DNA of 64,000 nt from Oxalobacteraceae bacterium (GTDB lineage: Bacteria; Pseudomonadota; Gammaproteobacteria; Burkholderiales; Burkholderiaceae_D), in assembly GCA_003537575.1 (NCBI GenBank), contig DPRS01000015.1, positions 1 through 64,000 on the forward strand, read 5' to 3'. The stretch's first letter is position 1. Each line of letters begins with the position of its first letter. Both the position numbers and the translations under genes were made by a program. Positions 45,512 through 55,075 of the stretch are shown piece by piece. The notes below the pieces were generated by a model. It was not told where the DNA came from. It saw only the letters and a program-made list of their open reading frames with translations, and did no database searches.

Positions 45512-48500
45512 TCAAAAAGTAGTATGACGTTGTTGGCAGGCTTGCCAGGCGGCGCCGCCGCCGACCAGCGCGGCCATGAGCAACAGTAGGAGCACGCGCA
45601 GCAACTGCTCGGCCGCCGGCTGGGTAGTGGATGCCACTGCGGGCTCGTCGGCCTGGCGCTGCAGCAGGATGCCGGGTGCGGACATAGCCGCGGGCGGCGG
45701 CAGGGCAGCCGGCCCGGCAATGGCGAGTCCCTTCGCTGCGGGCGCCGGTGTGGTTGCAGCGTTCAGGGCATCTTCGATCCAGCGCCGCACCGCGGGCAGT
45801 TCGGCGGTCAGTGGGGTATTGGTAGTCAGCTCGTCGTACAGCCGGGCCAGCGCGCGCCGGGTCGCCGTATCCGGCTGCCAGTGGCCGTGCCGCTGGGCCT
45901 GCACAAGCCGCTCCAGTGCCTGGGCATAGGCCTGCGGATGGCTGCGCAGCCACTGCGGCAGACCCAGCCGGTGCCGGTCCTCGACCAGCACTTCATAAAA
46001 GCTTTGCCAATGGTCTGGGCGCACCGTGTCAGGCGCGACGGACTGCCAGCCCCAGGCGTACTGCACGGCTTTGAGCACCTGCAGCGTGCCCGCGTAGCCT
46101 TCGGCCTGTTGCGCCTGCAGCCAGCCAGGATGCAGGTAGCGCGATTGCATTTCCCGCGCGATGCTGCGCTGCGCGGTCTCGGTGGTCGCCTCGCTCGTGT
46201 CCTGCAACTGGCTCGCATAGAGAGCCAGAGGCGCGGCCTTGCCGGCGCTGCGCGCTGCCGCAGCCAGGCCGCCGAGGTACTGGAACGGGTCGTCTGAGCT
46301 GATCATGGCGTACAGGTGCGAGCTGCGGGACATGATGGCGGCATCGGTGCGGCGCAGGTGAGCCCCCAGGGCCTGTGCTGCTGCACCGGGCGCAAGACCC
46401 GTCAGCGGCTGGCCGCCAAGGTAGGGCTGGCTCATGCGCTGCAGAAACAGCTCGCCCAGCCGTGCGTCGTCGCGGCGCAGGCGCTCATCCTGCACGGATT
46501 GGGACAGGCCGGTGCCGTAATCGCCGGCGGCGTTGCCGAAGCTGCGCGCCTGCGCCAGCGCGTCGGCCTGGGCCGCCGACAGGCCGCGTCGGCCTGGGCC
46601 GCCGACAGGCCGCGTCGGCGCAGTTCGGCGGCAATCTGGATCGTGTGTCGCGCCACGACGTTATCCGGCTCGGCTTGTCTGGCCAAGGCGACAGCCTGGT
46701 CCAGCAGCGCCATCAGCGCCGGAAACTGGTCGCGGTAGGAGCCGGTCACGCTCAGCAGCACATCCACGCGCGGCCGTCCCAGCTCGGGTGCCGGGATTAG
46801 CTGCAGCTGCGTGGGCCGCCCGCTGTCGTCCCAGATCGGGCGCACGCCCAGGGCCACCAGCGCCTGCGCTTCCATGATGCCCTGGTGGCGCAGCGTTTCA
46901 CCGGCCCACAGCGACAGGGCCAGGCGCGCCGGCATGGCGCCGCCCTGGCTTGCGCGCCAGCCGCGGAGCCAGTCGTCGAACAGAGTCTGGGCCACGGCAT
47001 AGGCTTGCCGTGTCGGCAAGCGGCTCGGGTCCAGCCCGGTCAGGTTGCGTCCGGTCGGCAGGCTCTCGGGATTGCGGATCGGGTCGCCGCCGTACGCGGC
47101 GGGGATGAAGCGCCCGGCCAGCGCCGCCAGCAGGCCGGGCATCTCGCCTTCGGTGGCGAGCAGTTGTTCCAGCGCCTGGGCGCGCTCGGCCAGCTGCAGC
47201 AACGCGGCGCTGTCGATCGGCTGGCGCGCGGCACGGTTGGGCACGAAGCCGTCGGCGCGGGCCAGTCCGTCTGGACGGCTTGCTGGTGGCTGCGGCGGGC
47301 GCAAGTCGAGCACGCTGGCCGCCTTCGCGTCGCGCAGCGCGAGCTCCAGCCAGCGCGCCGGGCGTGAATTGGCGACCGTGTCGTGGCGGATCAGGAAGGC
47401 TTCGTCGATATCCTCGCCCAACGCCGCGATCAACGGCTTGCGCAGCGCCTGCAGGATGGTCTGACGGCGCAGCGCCTCGTCCGGCACGCGGCCGAAAACG
47501 GCCAGACCCTGAGGTTGCGAACTTTGCGCCAGTTGATCCAGGTAGGGATGCAGCTGTTCGAGGAAGCCCGCGAAGTTCGCGGCGATCTCTGCTGCAGTCC
47601 AGCCGAGGTCGCGGTGTAGCTGGTGCTCCACGAATTGCGCAACCAGTTGTTTCTCCAGCGCTAGTTTGGTCGGCCCGGCATCCACCGTTTCCCATTCGTG
47701 CATTATCTCGTGCATCCGCGCCATGCGTGCCTCGAAGCCGGCCGGCGAGAACACCGGCGTGCGGTGGCTGACCATCACTGCGCGGCCGCGCCGCTTGGCG
47801 GTCAGCGCTTCGCCGAGGTTATCGACGATGTAGGGATAGACCACCGGCACGTCGTCCAGCGGCAGCAGCGCGTCATCCCACACGTCCAGGCCGCGCGCCT
47901 TGCCGGGCGCCCATTCCTGCGTGCCGTGGGTGCCGAAGTGGATCAGCGCGTCGGCCTGCCGTGCCCAGAGGTAAACCGCGAGGTAATGGTGCGACAGTGG
48001 CGCCTTGCTGCGGTGCATGAAGGGGTTCTGGCCTCGGTGCAGGGTTTCCTCGCGCGGCGGCTGCGGTAGCACGCTCAGCTGGCCAACTTTCAGGCGCGGG
48101 ATAACGAACACCGGCTCGCCATGCCAGTTCAGCACGTAGCGGCTGGTCTCGGGCGCGCCCCAGTGCGCCTCGATGCGCTGGCGCTGGGCGGCAGGCAGCG
48201 TGGCCCACCAGGCGCGGTAGCGGGACAGCGGCAGTGCTTCGGCTTGGTCGCTGACTAGCAGGGCACGCAGGTCGGCGCCGGGATAGTAGGCCGCCAGCAG
48301 CGGCTGCAGGCCCGCGATCCATTGCGCCTCGGGCAGCGCCCGAGTGGCGTAGCCGGCCTGAGTCAAGCTGCCGGAGACCTGCTCCAGGCTGCGCGGCACG
48401 TTGAGGAAGGAGGCACCGAAATTGCTGCCACCGGGCGGGTAATTGTAGACCATGGCGACCAGGCGTTTCTGCGCTACCGGCAAGTCTTGCAGCGCGATCA

Positions 48501-49599
48501 GCCGGCGCGCCTTGGCGACCACGGCCTCGGCTTGGCGGACGATCAGCTCGGGCTCACCCTGGGCACTCTGCGCCGCGACCAGTATGGGGTCGATGGTGCC
48601 GGCGGCCTCGGGTTGGGCCAAGTAGGGCGGCACGTCCCCGAGCCCCAGGCCGACCTCGTCCTGCATCCAGGCGGCGGCGTCGCCGCGCCGGTAGATTTGG
48701 GTCGACAGGACCGGCGCGTCCCAGCCGGCGAACAGCGGCTGCAGCGCGCCGGCCTGGGGCAGCAACTGGTGCGTCACGATCAGCCGCGCATGCAGCCGTC
48801 GCTCGCCATTCGTGCCCGGCACTTCCAGCAGCGCGCGCAGGACCGCAGCATCGCCCCGTTGGCCGAACACCGCGTAGGCGACCAAGCCTTGGCGCTCGAA
48901 CAGGCGGAGCCAGTTATCGAGCCAGCCGGTGGCGCCATTGACGAAGTGATGGCGGTGCACCAGCACTGCCACGGCCGGCCGCGTGCGCAGCGCCGGCTGC
49001 TGCTCCTGCCAGGCCGCAAAGGCGGCGGCATCGGGCAGCAGTTCGGGCGCCTGCGGATGGTAGACGCCGCGCGCCGGCCAGGTATGCGGCTCGGGCAGCT
49101 CCGGCAGCGCGTTTGCTTCTACCACGGCCCTGGCCAAGCTCAGGGCATTGCGCAGGTTGCGTTCGCCGCCGGCCTGCAGGTAGGCGGCCATGCGCTCGCC
49201 CGGTGAAGCCTGGGGCGACAGAGGCCGGCTTGCGCCGGCCGGCAGCCAGACCACGCGGCCCGGCCGGCGGGCCGCAAAGTCCGCCAGGGGGCCTGCCAAC
49301 AGGCTTGCCAGTCGTGCGTGGATGCTGGCATGCGGCACGTCGAGCCAGACCAGCTCGGCTTCGCGCAATGCGGCCCGTAGCGTGACCTCTTGCGCCGAGC
49401 TGAGCGCAGGCGCGCCGCGCAGTTCATAGTCGATATGCCGCACTGACAATCCGGCTGCTGCGCCCAGGCGTTGCACCATGGCCGTGCGTGCGGCAGGCGT
49501 GATGTCGCCGGTGATCCACAGCAGCCGATCACCGGCCGCGGCGCCACTCCAGGCGCTCAGCAGCCCGGTCAGCAGCGCCAGATGCCGCAGCCAGTTCAC
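45512..49599 (-). pseudogene. cobN: cobN-like chelatase, frameshifted; exported and membrane-anchored
   Basis: CobN is the large subunit of cobaltochelatase; relatives also act on heme. A signal peptide (MNWLRHLALLTGLLSAW, cleavage near 22) and a C-terminal membrane helix (LLRVLLLLLMAALVGGG) predict a periplasmic, membrane-anchored protein. Family motifs include MVYNYPPGGSNFG near 381 and HFGTHGTQEWAPGK near 554-567. A 26-bp tandem duplication at 46561-46612 shifts the frame near residue 1000, so the first part runs out of frame to a stop at 46432. The rest of the protein is readable in the other frame from about 46495 to 45512. With one repeat copy the frame is whole (1353 residues). No CobS/CobT-chelatase or ChlI/ChlD ATPase partner is nearby. 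Confidence 0.88.
46561..46619. repeat. 26-bp perfect tandem duplication inside cobN
   Basis: The unit CGTCGGCCTGGGCCGCCGAC plus AGGCCG occurs at 46561-46586 and again at 46587-46612, followed by seven bases of a third copy. As 26 is not a multiple of three, the extra copy causes the cobN frameshift. One copy reads ...GLSAAQADALAQARSFG... in frame. Confidence 0.95.
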
Positions 49600-49946
49600 C
49601 GCCCAGCCTCCTGCGGTGCTGCAGGCCCACCGGCCTCGGGCACGTAGACGATGTTGCCGTCGGGCAGGCGGTAGGCGACGCCGGCGCGCACGCCCTGTCC
49701 CTGGCTGGCGCTGCCGGCGCCCTTGAAGCGCACTTCGCGCCCTTGTTCGCGCACGATCACTTCCATCTCGGGCTTGCCGGCATGGCGGATGATCGTCACA
49801 TCGTCCTGCTGGTTGCGCTGGGTCTGCGCTGCGACCGCAATCAGCAGTGCGACCACGAGCACCAGGAACACGTCGACCAGGTTGACGGCCGAGAGCATCG
49901 GGTCGTCGTCGTCTTCGGCCAGCAGATTCAGGCTGTGATGCTTCAT
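49596..49946 (-). CDS. DUF2149 protein, ExbD-like
   Basis: This 116-residue protein has one N-terminal membrane helix preceded by an aspartate-rich segment (LLAEDDDDPMLSAVNLVDVFLV) and a short periplasmic domain ending in Gly/Pro/Ala-rich sequence. The family, DUF2149, is usually found next to CobN-like and ExbB-like genes. The helix with its aspartate resembles ExbD/TolR. It overlaps both neighbours by ATGA. Confidence 0.82.
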   Translation of the reverse strand: MKHHSLNLLAEDDDDPMLSAVNLVDVFLVLVVALLIAVAAQTQRNQQDDVTIIRHAGKPEMEVIVREQGREVRFKGAGSASQGQGVRAGVAYRLPDGNIVYVPEAGGPAAPQEAGR

Positions 49947-50410
49947 GCCTTCGCCTCCCGCTGCCGGCGGATCTGCAGCAATTCGGCCAGCAGCCAGCGC
50001 CGGCGCACCGAGTAGACGATCAGGCCGATCGACGCCGCCGCCAGCGCCAGCACCACGCCGGCAAATGCGCCGCTGAATACCGACAACGCCTGCTGGCCCT
50101 GTCCCGCCGCAACGCTCTGCAGCGCCGGGCCGAGCGGGATCATGGTGGCGATCAGGCCCAGCATGGGGCTGAGCCGGCTGAGCAGGCGCAGCGGCTCGAT
50201 CTGGCGCAGCACCAGCATTTCCAGCTCCTCCATCGAAAGGCCGGCTGGGTCCGGCAGTGCCGCATGACCGGGGCGGCGCCAGCGCTGCCAGGCTTCCATC
50301 AGTGCCATGCCGCCGACCCATAGCGCATAGCCGAAGGCTAGCGCGACGAGCACCAGCACTGGCCACAGCAGGGCCTGCGCTACTTGGGAAAAGCCAGATT
50401 CGAGCCACAT
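49943..50410 (-). CDS. MotA/TolQ/ExbB-type proton channel protein
   Basis: This 155-residue membrane protein has three hydrophobic helices (about 14-32, 87-103, 118-140) and the ExbB/TolQ region LRLLSRLSPMLGLIATMIPLGPALQ. With the DUF2149 protein it could use the proton motive force. It starts 17 bp after btuD and is coupled to the DUF2149 gene. The exact function is unproven. Confidence 0.85.
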   Translation of the reverse strand: MWLESGFSQVAQALLWPVLVLVALAFGYALWVGGMALMEAWQRWRRPGHAALPDPAGLSMEELEMLVLRQIEPLRLLSRLSPMLGLIATMIPLGPALQSVAAGQGQQALSVFSGAFAGVVLALAAASIGLIVYSVRRRWLLAELLQIRRQREAKA

Positions 50411-50427
50411 GGGAAATTCTCTTTCAA

Positions 50428-51195
50428 TCAGGGTAGATGCAGCGCCACCCATTGCCCGGCCAGCGGGTGGATGGCGATGCGGTTGTCAAATACCTGCTCC
50501 AGCACACGATGGGCGGGCGGATCCGCGCAGGGGCCGTAGTGCCGGATGCGGCCCTGCTGCATCACGACCAGGTCGTCGGCATGCAGGGCAACCGAAATCT
50601 CGTGCAGCACGCTGATCACGGTCCGGCCTGCTGCCACCAGGTCGCGCACCAGCGCCAGCCAGTCGGCCTGATGCGGCGGGTCCAGATTGGCCAGCGGTTC
50701 GTCCATCAGCAGCACCTGGGCTTGCACCGCCAGCGCCCGCGCCAGCAGCACGCGCTGCCGTTCGCCGCCCGACAGCGCGCCGAGCGCACGTTCGCGCCAG
50801 CTCCATGCCTGGGTGGCGCGCAGCGCTTCCTCTACCGCCAGGCGGTCGGCGTCGCTGGGCGGCGCCAGCCATGGCTGATGCGGCAGGCGGCCGAGCATGG
50901 CGACGTCGTAGACGGTCAGGTCATCCGCCGCGGTTTCGCCCTGTCCCAGCCAGGACATGGCGCGGGCACGTTCGGCGCGCGGCCACTTATGCAGGGGGCG
51001 GCCCAGCAGGTGGACCTGGCCATGGCAAGGCAGGATGCCCGCCAGGATCTTCAGCAGTGTCGATTTGCCGGCGCCATTGGGACCGACGATGCTGGTCCAG
51101 CGGCCCGCTGCCAGCGCCAGATCGATGCCTTCGAGGATGGCCGCGCCGCCCAGGGTAACGCTCAGGCCACGCGCTTCCAGCGCCGGGGCATTCAT
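50428..51195 (-). CDS. btuD: vitamin B12 ABC importer ATPase
   Basis: This 255-residue ATPase powers corrinoid import with BtuC and BtuF. Walker A GPNGAGKST is at 38-46, the signature LSGGERQR near 139 and Walker B VLLMDEPLANLDP near 160. ATG 51195 overlaps the btuC stop. Iron-siderophore ATPases are similar, but the operon and riboswitch point to cobalamin. Confidence 0.9.
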   Translation of the reverse strand: MNAPALEARGLSVTLGGAAILEGIDLALAAGRWTSIVGPNGAGKSTLLKILAGILPCHGQVHLLGRPLHKWPRAERARAMSWLGQGETAADDLTVYDVAMLGRLPHQPWLAPPSDADRLAVEEALRATQAWSWRERALGALSGGERQRVLLARALAVQAQVLLMDEPLANLDPPHQADWLALVRDLVAAGRTVISVLHEISVALHADDLVVMQQGRIRHYGPCADPPAHRVLEQVFDNRIAIHPLAGQWVALHLP

Positions 51196-52271
51196 AGCGT
51201 GCCTCCGGCATTGGCGCCGCGGGTGCGCCGATGCATCAGCCAGAGCAGATAACCGCCGCCCAGCGCAGCGGTCAGCACGCCGACCGGCAATTCCTGCGGC
51301 GCGATCAGCCAGCGCGCCAGCAGATCGGCCGCGGCCAGCAGGGTTGCGCCCATCATGCTGGCCAGCCACATCTGCTGCCGGTAAGGCGCCTTCAGGACGG
51401 CGCGCACCAGATGCGGGGCCGCCAGTCCGACGAAAGCGATCAGACCGGTCTGCGCCACTGCCGTGCCGGTGGACAGGGCCAGCACCGCCACCAACGTGCC
51501 GCGCAGCGGCGCCAGCGGCAGGCCGAGGCTGACGGCTGTCGATTCGCCCAGGCTCAGTCCATCCAGCGCGCGCGACAGCGCCCAGGCCGACACGCCGCAC
51601 AGCAGCCAGACGGCGAACATCAGGATGCACGAAGCCCAGCCGACGAAGCCGGTCGAGCCGAGCATGAAGGCTTGCATGGCTTGCAACGAGTCGGGCGAAA
51701 ACAGCAATACCAGTGAGGTCATCGCGCCCAGCACCACGCCGACGATCACGCCGGCCAGCAGCAGGCGCAGCGTGTGCCCGGCGCCGCGCGCCAGGGAAAC
51801 AGTCAGCAGCACCGCCAGCACGGCGCCGGCAAAGGCGGCGCCGGTCAGCCCGAGGCGCACCCACAGGCTGCCGGAAAAAATACTGAGGGAGGCGCTATTC
51901 ATCATGCTGCCGCCGACCATGCCGGCACCGCCGCCCACCGCGGCCAGCGCCGCCGCCACGCCCAGCGAGGCGCCCGAGGCGCTGCCGAGCAGGTAGGGGT
52001 CCGCCAGCGGGTTGCGGAACAGCCCTTGCGCCACAGCGCCGGCCAGTCCCAGCAGCGCGCCGGCGGACCAGGCTCCCAGGGTGCGCGGCAGGCGGATTTC
52101 CCAGACGATGCGCCACGCCATGTCGCGTTCCGCCGGGTCGCCCTGCGTGTCGAGCAGGGAGCGGAACAGGTTCTCGAAACCCGCGCTACCGATGCATACG
52201 CCCGCCGCGACCAGCAGCAGGCCGGCGACGATCAGCGTCCCGCCCAGCAGCCAGGCGCGCCGCGTGTTCAA
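51192..52271 (-). CDS. btuC: vitamin B12 ABC importer permease
   Basis: This 359-residue FecCD-family permease has about ten hydrophobic helices and the LPRTLGAWSAGALLGLAGAVAQG segment. It is translationally coupled to btuF and btuD. Assigned to cobalamin from its neighbours. Confidence 0.9.
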   Translation of the reverse strand: MNTRRAWLLGGTLIVAGLLLVAAGVCIGSAGFENLFRSLLDTQGDPAERDMAWRIVWEIRLPRTLGAWSAGALLGLAGAVAQGLFRNPLADPYLLGSASGASLGVAAALAAVGGGAGMVGGSMMNSASLSIFSGSLWVRLGLTGAAFAGAVLAVLLTVSLARGAGHTLRLLLAGVIVGVVLGAMTSLVLLFSPDSLQAMQAFMLGSTGFVGWASCILMFAVWLLCGVSAWALSRALDGLSLGESTAVSLGLPLAPLRGTLVAVLALSTGTAVAQTGLIAFVGLAAPHLVRAVLKAPYRQQMWLASMMGATLLAAADLLARWLIAPQELPVGVLTAALGGGYLLWLMHRRTRGANAGGTL

Positions 52272-53152
52272 GATCCGGCTCCCGGCTTAGCGGCAGATTT
52301 CGGCGCTTTTTCAGCCAGGCAGCGCGCCATCAGCCGGGCCGCATCGGCCATGCGCGGCCCCGGGCGTACCAGGACATCGGATTCCTCGGGCGGAAAGATG
52401 CAGACGCGTCCTTCGCGGATGGCCCGTATGGTGTGCCATCCCGGTCGTTGCATCAGCGCTTCGGCGTTGCGCTCGCCGATCATGATCACGTCCGGGTTGG
52501 CGCGCACGATGTATTCCGGGTTTAGCTTCGGAAATGGCCCCAGGCTGGCCGGCAGGATGTTGCCTGCGCCCAGCCGGGATAGCGTTTCGCCGATGAACGA
52601 GCTGGCACCGGCGCCGTAGGGCCCGCGGTTGACCTCGAAGTAAACCCGGGTCTTGCGCACATCCGGCGGCAGCGATTGCGCCGCGGCCGATACCCCGGCA
52701 TCGATTTCGCGCCAGATTTTTTGCGCATCGCTGACGCCCAGCACCAGGCCGATCTTGTCCAGCACGCGACGCACATCCGCATGGGTCTTGGGTTCCAGCG
52801 CGACTACCGGAATGCCCAGCGCCAGCAGGCGGTCGGCTGCACGCTGCTTGGTTGCCGTCAGCACGACGTCAGGCCGCAAGGCGACGATCGCCTCGATGCT
52901 CGGATCCTGCCCGCCGCCGACGCGCGGCAATTGCGCGATGCTGGCCGGCCAGGTGGAATAGCGGTCGACGCCGACCAGACGATTGCATTGCCCGAGCTTG
53001 CAGACCATTTCGGTCAGCGAAGGCAAGAGACTGACGATGCGCTGCGGCGCCTGCGGCAGGTTTACCGGGCGCCCGAGGTCGTCGTTCAGCTGCACCGCCG
53101 GGGCAAGGCCGCACCAGCAGAGCAGGAGCAGCCAGAAGTATTTGTATTTCAT
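52268..53152 (-). CDS. btuF: periplasmic cobalamin-binding protein
   Basis: This 294-residue type III binding protein delivers corrinoids to BtuCD. A signal peptide (about 1-19, ending GLAPA) precedes the family pattern RIVSLLPSLTEMVCKLG and VGVDRYSTWPASI, with conserved Asp in LRPDVVL and Tyr in the NRGPYGAG region. It overlaps cobU and btuC. Confidence 0.9.
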   Translation of the reverse strand: MKYKYFWLLLLCWCGLAPAVQLNDDLGRPVNLPQAPQRIVSLLPSLTEMVCKLGQCNRLVGVDRYSTWPASIAQLPRVGGGQDPSIEAIVALRPDVVLTATKQRAADRLLALGIPVVALEPKTHADVRRVLDKIGLVLGVSDAQKIWREIDAGVSAAAQSLPPDVRKTRVYFEVNRGPYGAGASSFIGETLSRLGAGNILPASLGPFPKLNPEYIVRANPDVIMIGERNAEALMQRPGWHTIRAIREGRVCIFPPEESDVLVRPGPRMADAARLMARCLAEKAPKSAAKPGAGS

Positions 53153-53727
53153 GATTCATCCTTGAGAGTCAGCGGCAATCCCGCCACCATCAGCGTCACG
53201 CGCCGGCAGCTTGCCGCCACTGCCTGATTGAGGCGGCCCAGCGCATCCACGAAGGCACGCACCTCGCTGCCGAGCGGGATCACGCCAAGGCCGATTTCGT
53301 TACCTACCAGGACAATCGGGCTGGCTGCGCCCTCGATGGCCCGGATCAGGCCTGCGATGGCATCCGTCAGCGCAGCAGGGCTGTCGCCGCTGCCTTGCGC
53401 CGGCATCATCCGGTTGGTCAGCCACAAGGTAAGGCAGTCGACCACCAGCAGGGTGCCGGCATCGTCATGTTGGCGGAGCGCTTCGGCCAGCCGGCAAGGC
53501 TCTTCGACCGTGACCAGGCCTGGCGCCCGGCGCGCCCGATCTTCCTGGTGACGCGCGATGCGCGCGCGCATTTCCTCATCCCAGGCCTGTCCGGTCGCCA
53601 GAAGCATGGCCCGGTTGCCCGGAGACTGGGCAATCCAGTGTTGCGCCAGCAGTTCCGCGCGGCGCGACTTGCCGCTCTTCTGACCGCCCAGGATCAGCTC
53701 CGAGCGGGCGATGCTCCATGCGCTCAT
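53149..53727 (-). CDS. cobU: adenosylcobinamide kinase / guanylyltransferase
   Basis: CobU (CobP) phosphorylates adenosylcobinamide and adds GMP, used both for synthesis and salvage. The 192-residue protein has a P-loop GGQKSGKS (14-21), the VVDCLTLWLTN segment and the VGNEIGLGVIP segment. ATG 53727 overlaps the cobB stop. Confidence 0.94.
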   Translation of the reverse strand: MSAWSIARSELILGGQKSGKSRRAELLAQHWIAQSPGNRAMLLATGQAWDEEMRARIARHQEDRARRAPGLVTVEEPCRLAEALRQHDDAGTLLVVDCLTLWLTNRMMPAQGSGDSPAALTDAIAGLIRAIEGAASPIVLVGNEIGLGVIPLGSEVRAFVDALGRLNQAVAASCRRVTLMVAGLPLTLKDES

Positions 53728-55058
53728 GTCGCGCTCCTCATGAACAGGCTGGCTGCCGCGCGCGGGCTGGAGGGAAACCAGGCGTGAAAATAACTCGCCT
53801 GCGCCGCGCCGAAGCGGTACAGCGCTTCCCCGGCATCGGGCGAAGCCGTAGTGCGCGGGCGCGAAGTGCGCGCGACCACCGGTGCGTTGCTTGCCGTCGT
53901 CGAGTAGTGGAAGGTATGGCCGCGCAATGTGCCGGATTCCAGCGCCAGCTGCTGCGGCCCCAGCGCCGCCAGTCGTTTCCCCATGGTGGCCGTGCCGGGC
54001 ATCACGCCCCACATCGGATACGCTGCACCGTCGGCGGTGACAAGCAGATCCAGCAGCGCCATCATGCCGCCGCACTCTGCCCACACCGGTTTGCCCGCGG
54101 CCACGTGTGCATGCACGCTGGCGCGCATGCCGCGGTTGCCGGCGAGGGCCTCGGCATGAAGTTCGGGATAACCGCCGGGAAGCCACAAGGCATCGCAGGG
54201 CGGCAGCCCATCGTCCGCCAGCGGAGAAAAGAAAGCCAGCTCGGCCCCCAGTACACGCAGCGTATCGAGATTGGCCTGATAGATAAAGCAGAATGCAGCA
54301 TCGCGCGCCACGGCCACCTTCAATCCCTCCAGCAGCGGCGGCATTGCCTCGGCGACTTCAGGGGCAGGGAAGGGCACGGCCCAGCGCTGCAGGGCGGCGT
54401 CATCCATTTGCCCCAGCGGGGTCGTCTGCAAGGCATCCGCAGCGGCATCGAGTCGCGCCATGGCGTCGGACAGTTCGGTCGCCACTGTCAGGCCCAGATG
54501 CCGCTCCGGCAGGCTCAGCGCCGGATTGCGCAGCAGCGCGCCCAGCCAGTGGGCCGGATCCGCCACGCCGGCGGCGAGCATGCCGGCATGGCGTTCGCTT
54601 GCCGCCCGGTTCGCCAGCACGCCGGCCCAGGGCAATCCCGGGCGGTAATGTTGCAGGCCGTACGCCAGCGCGCCGAAAGTCCCGGCCATGGCCGAGGCGT
54701 CGATCACCGCCATCACCGGCAGGCCGAATCGCTGCGCCAGGTCGGCCGCGCTCGGCTCGCCGTCGAACAGGCCCATCACGCCTTCGATCAGGATGAGGTC
54801 CGCTTCGCGCGCGGCATCGTGCAGCCGCGCGCGCGCATCTTCCTCTCCCGTCATCCACAGGTCGAGCTGGTATACGGGAGCGCCGCTGGCCAGCTGGTGC
54901 CAGTACGGGTCGAGGAAATCGGGCCCGCACTTGAATACCCGCACCCGCCGTCCCTGGCGGGTATGGAGGCGGGCCAGCGCGGCCGTGATGGTGGTCTTGC
55001 CCTGGCCGGAGGCCGGGGCGGCAATCAGCAGCGCTGGACGAGAGATCGTGTCGGACAT
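53724..55058 (-). CDS. cobB: cobyrinate a,c-diamide synthase
   Basis: CobB (CbiA) amidates the a and c side chains of cobyrinic acid. The 444-residue protein has an N-terminal P-loop APASGQGKTT (14-23), the FKCGPDFLDPYWH segment and a glutaminase domain with the cysteine in WAECGGMMAL. ATG 55058 lies 17 bp after btuB. Confidence 0.94.
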   Translation of the reverse strand: MSDTISRPALLIAAPASGQGKTTITAALARLHTRQGRRVRVFKCGPDFLDPYWHQLASGAPVYQLDLWMTGEEDARARLHDAAREADLILIEGVMGLFDGEPSAADLAQRFGLPVMAVIDASAMAGTFGALAYGLQHYRPGLPWAGVLANRAASERHAGMLAAGVADPAHWLGALLRNPALSLPERHLGLTVATELSDAMARLDAAADALQTTPLGQMDDAALQRWAVPFPAPEVAEAMPPLLEGLKVAVARDAAFCFIYQANLDTLRVLGAELAFFSPLADDGLPPCDALWLPGGYPELHAEALAGNRGMRASVHAHVAAGKPVWAECGGMMALLDLLVTADGAAYPMWGVMPGTATMGKRLAALGPQQLALESGTLRGHTFHYSTTASNAPVVARTSRPRTTASPDAGEALYRFGAAQASYFHAWFPSSPRAAASLFMRSAT

Positions 55059-55075
55059 GGGGGTGAGGGGCTGAA

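Noticed and set aside
46561..46619. CRISPR-like or minisatellite array in cobN
   Set aside because: There are only two full units without spacers, inside a coding frame; a simple tandem duplication explains it.
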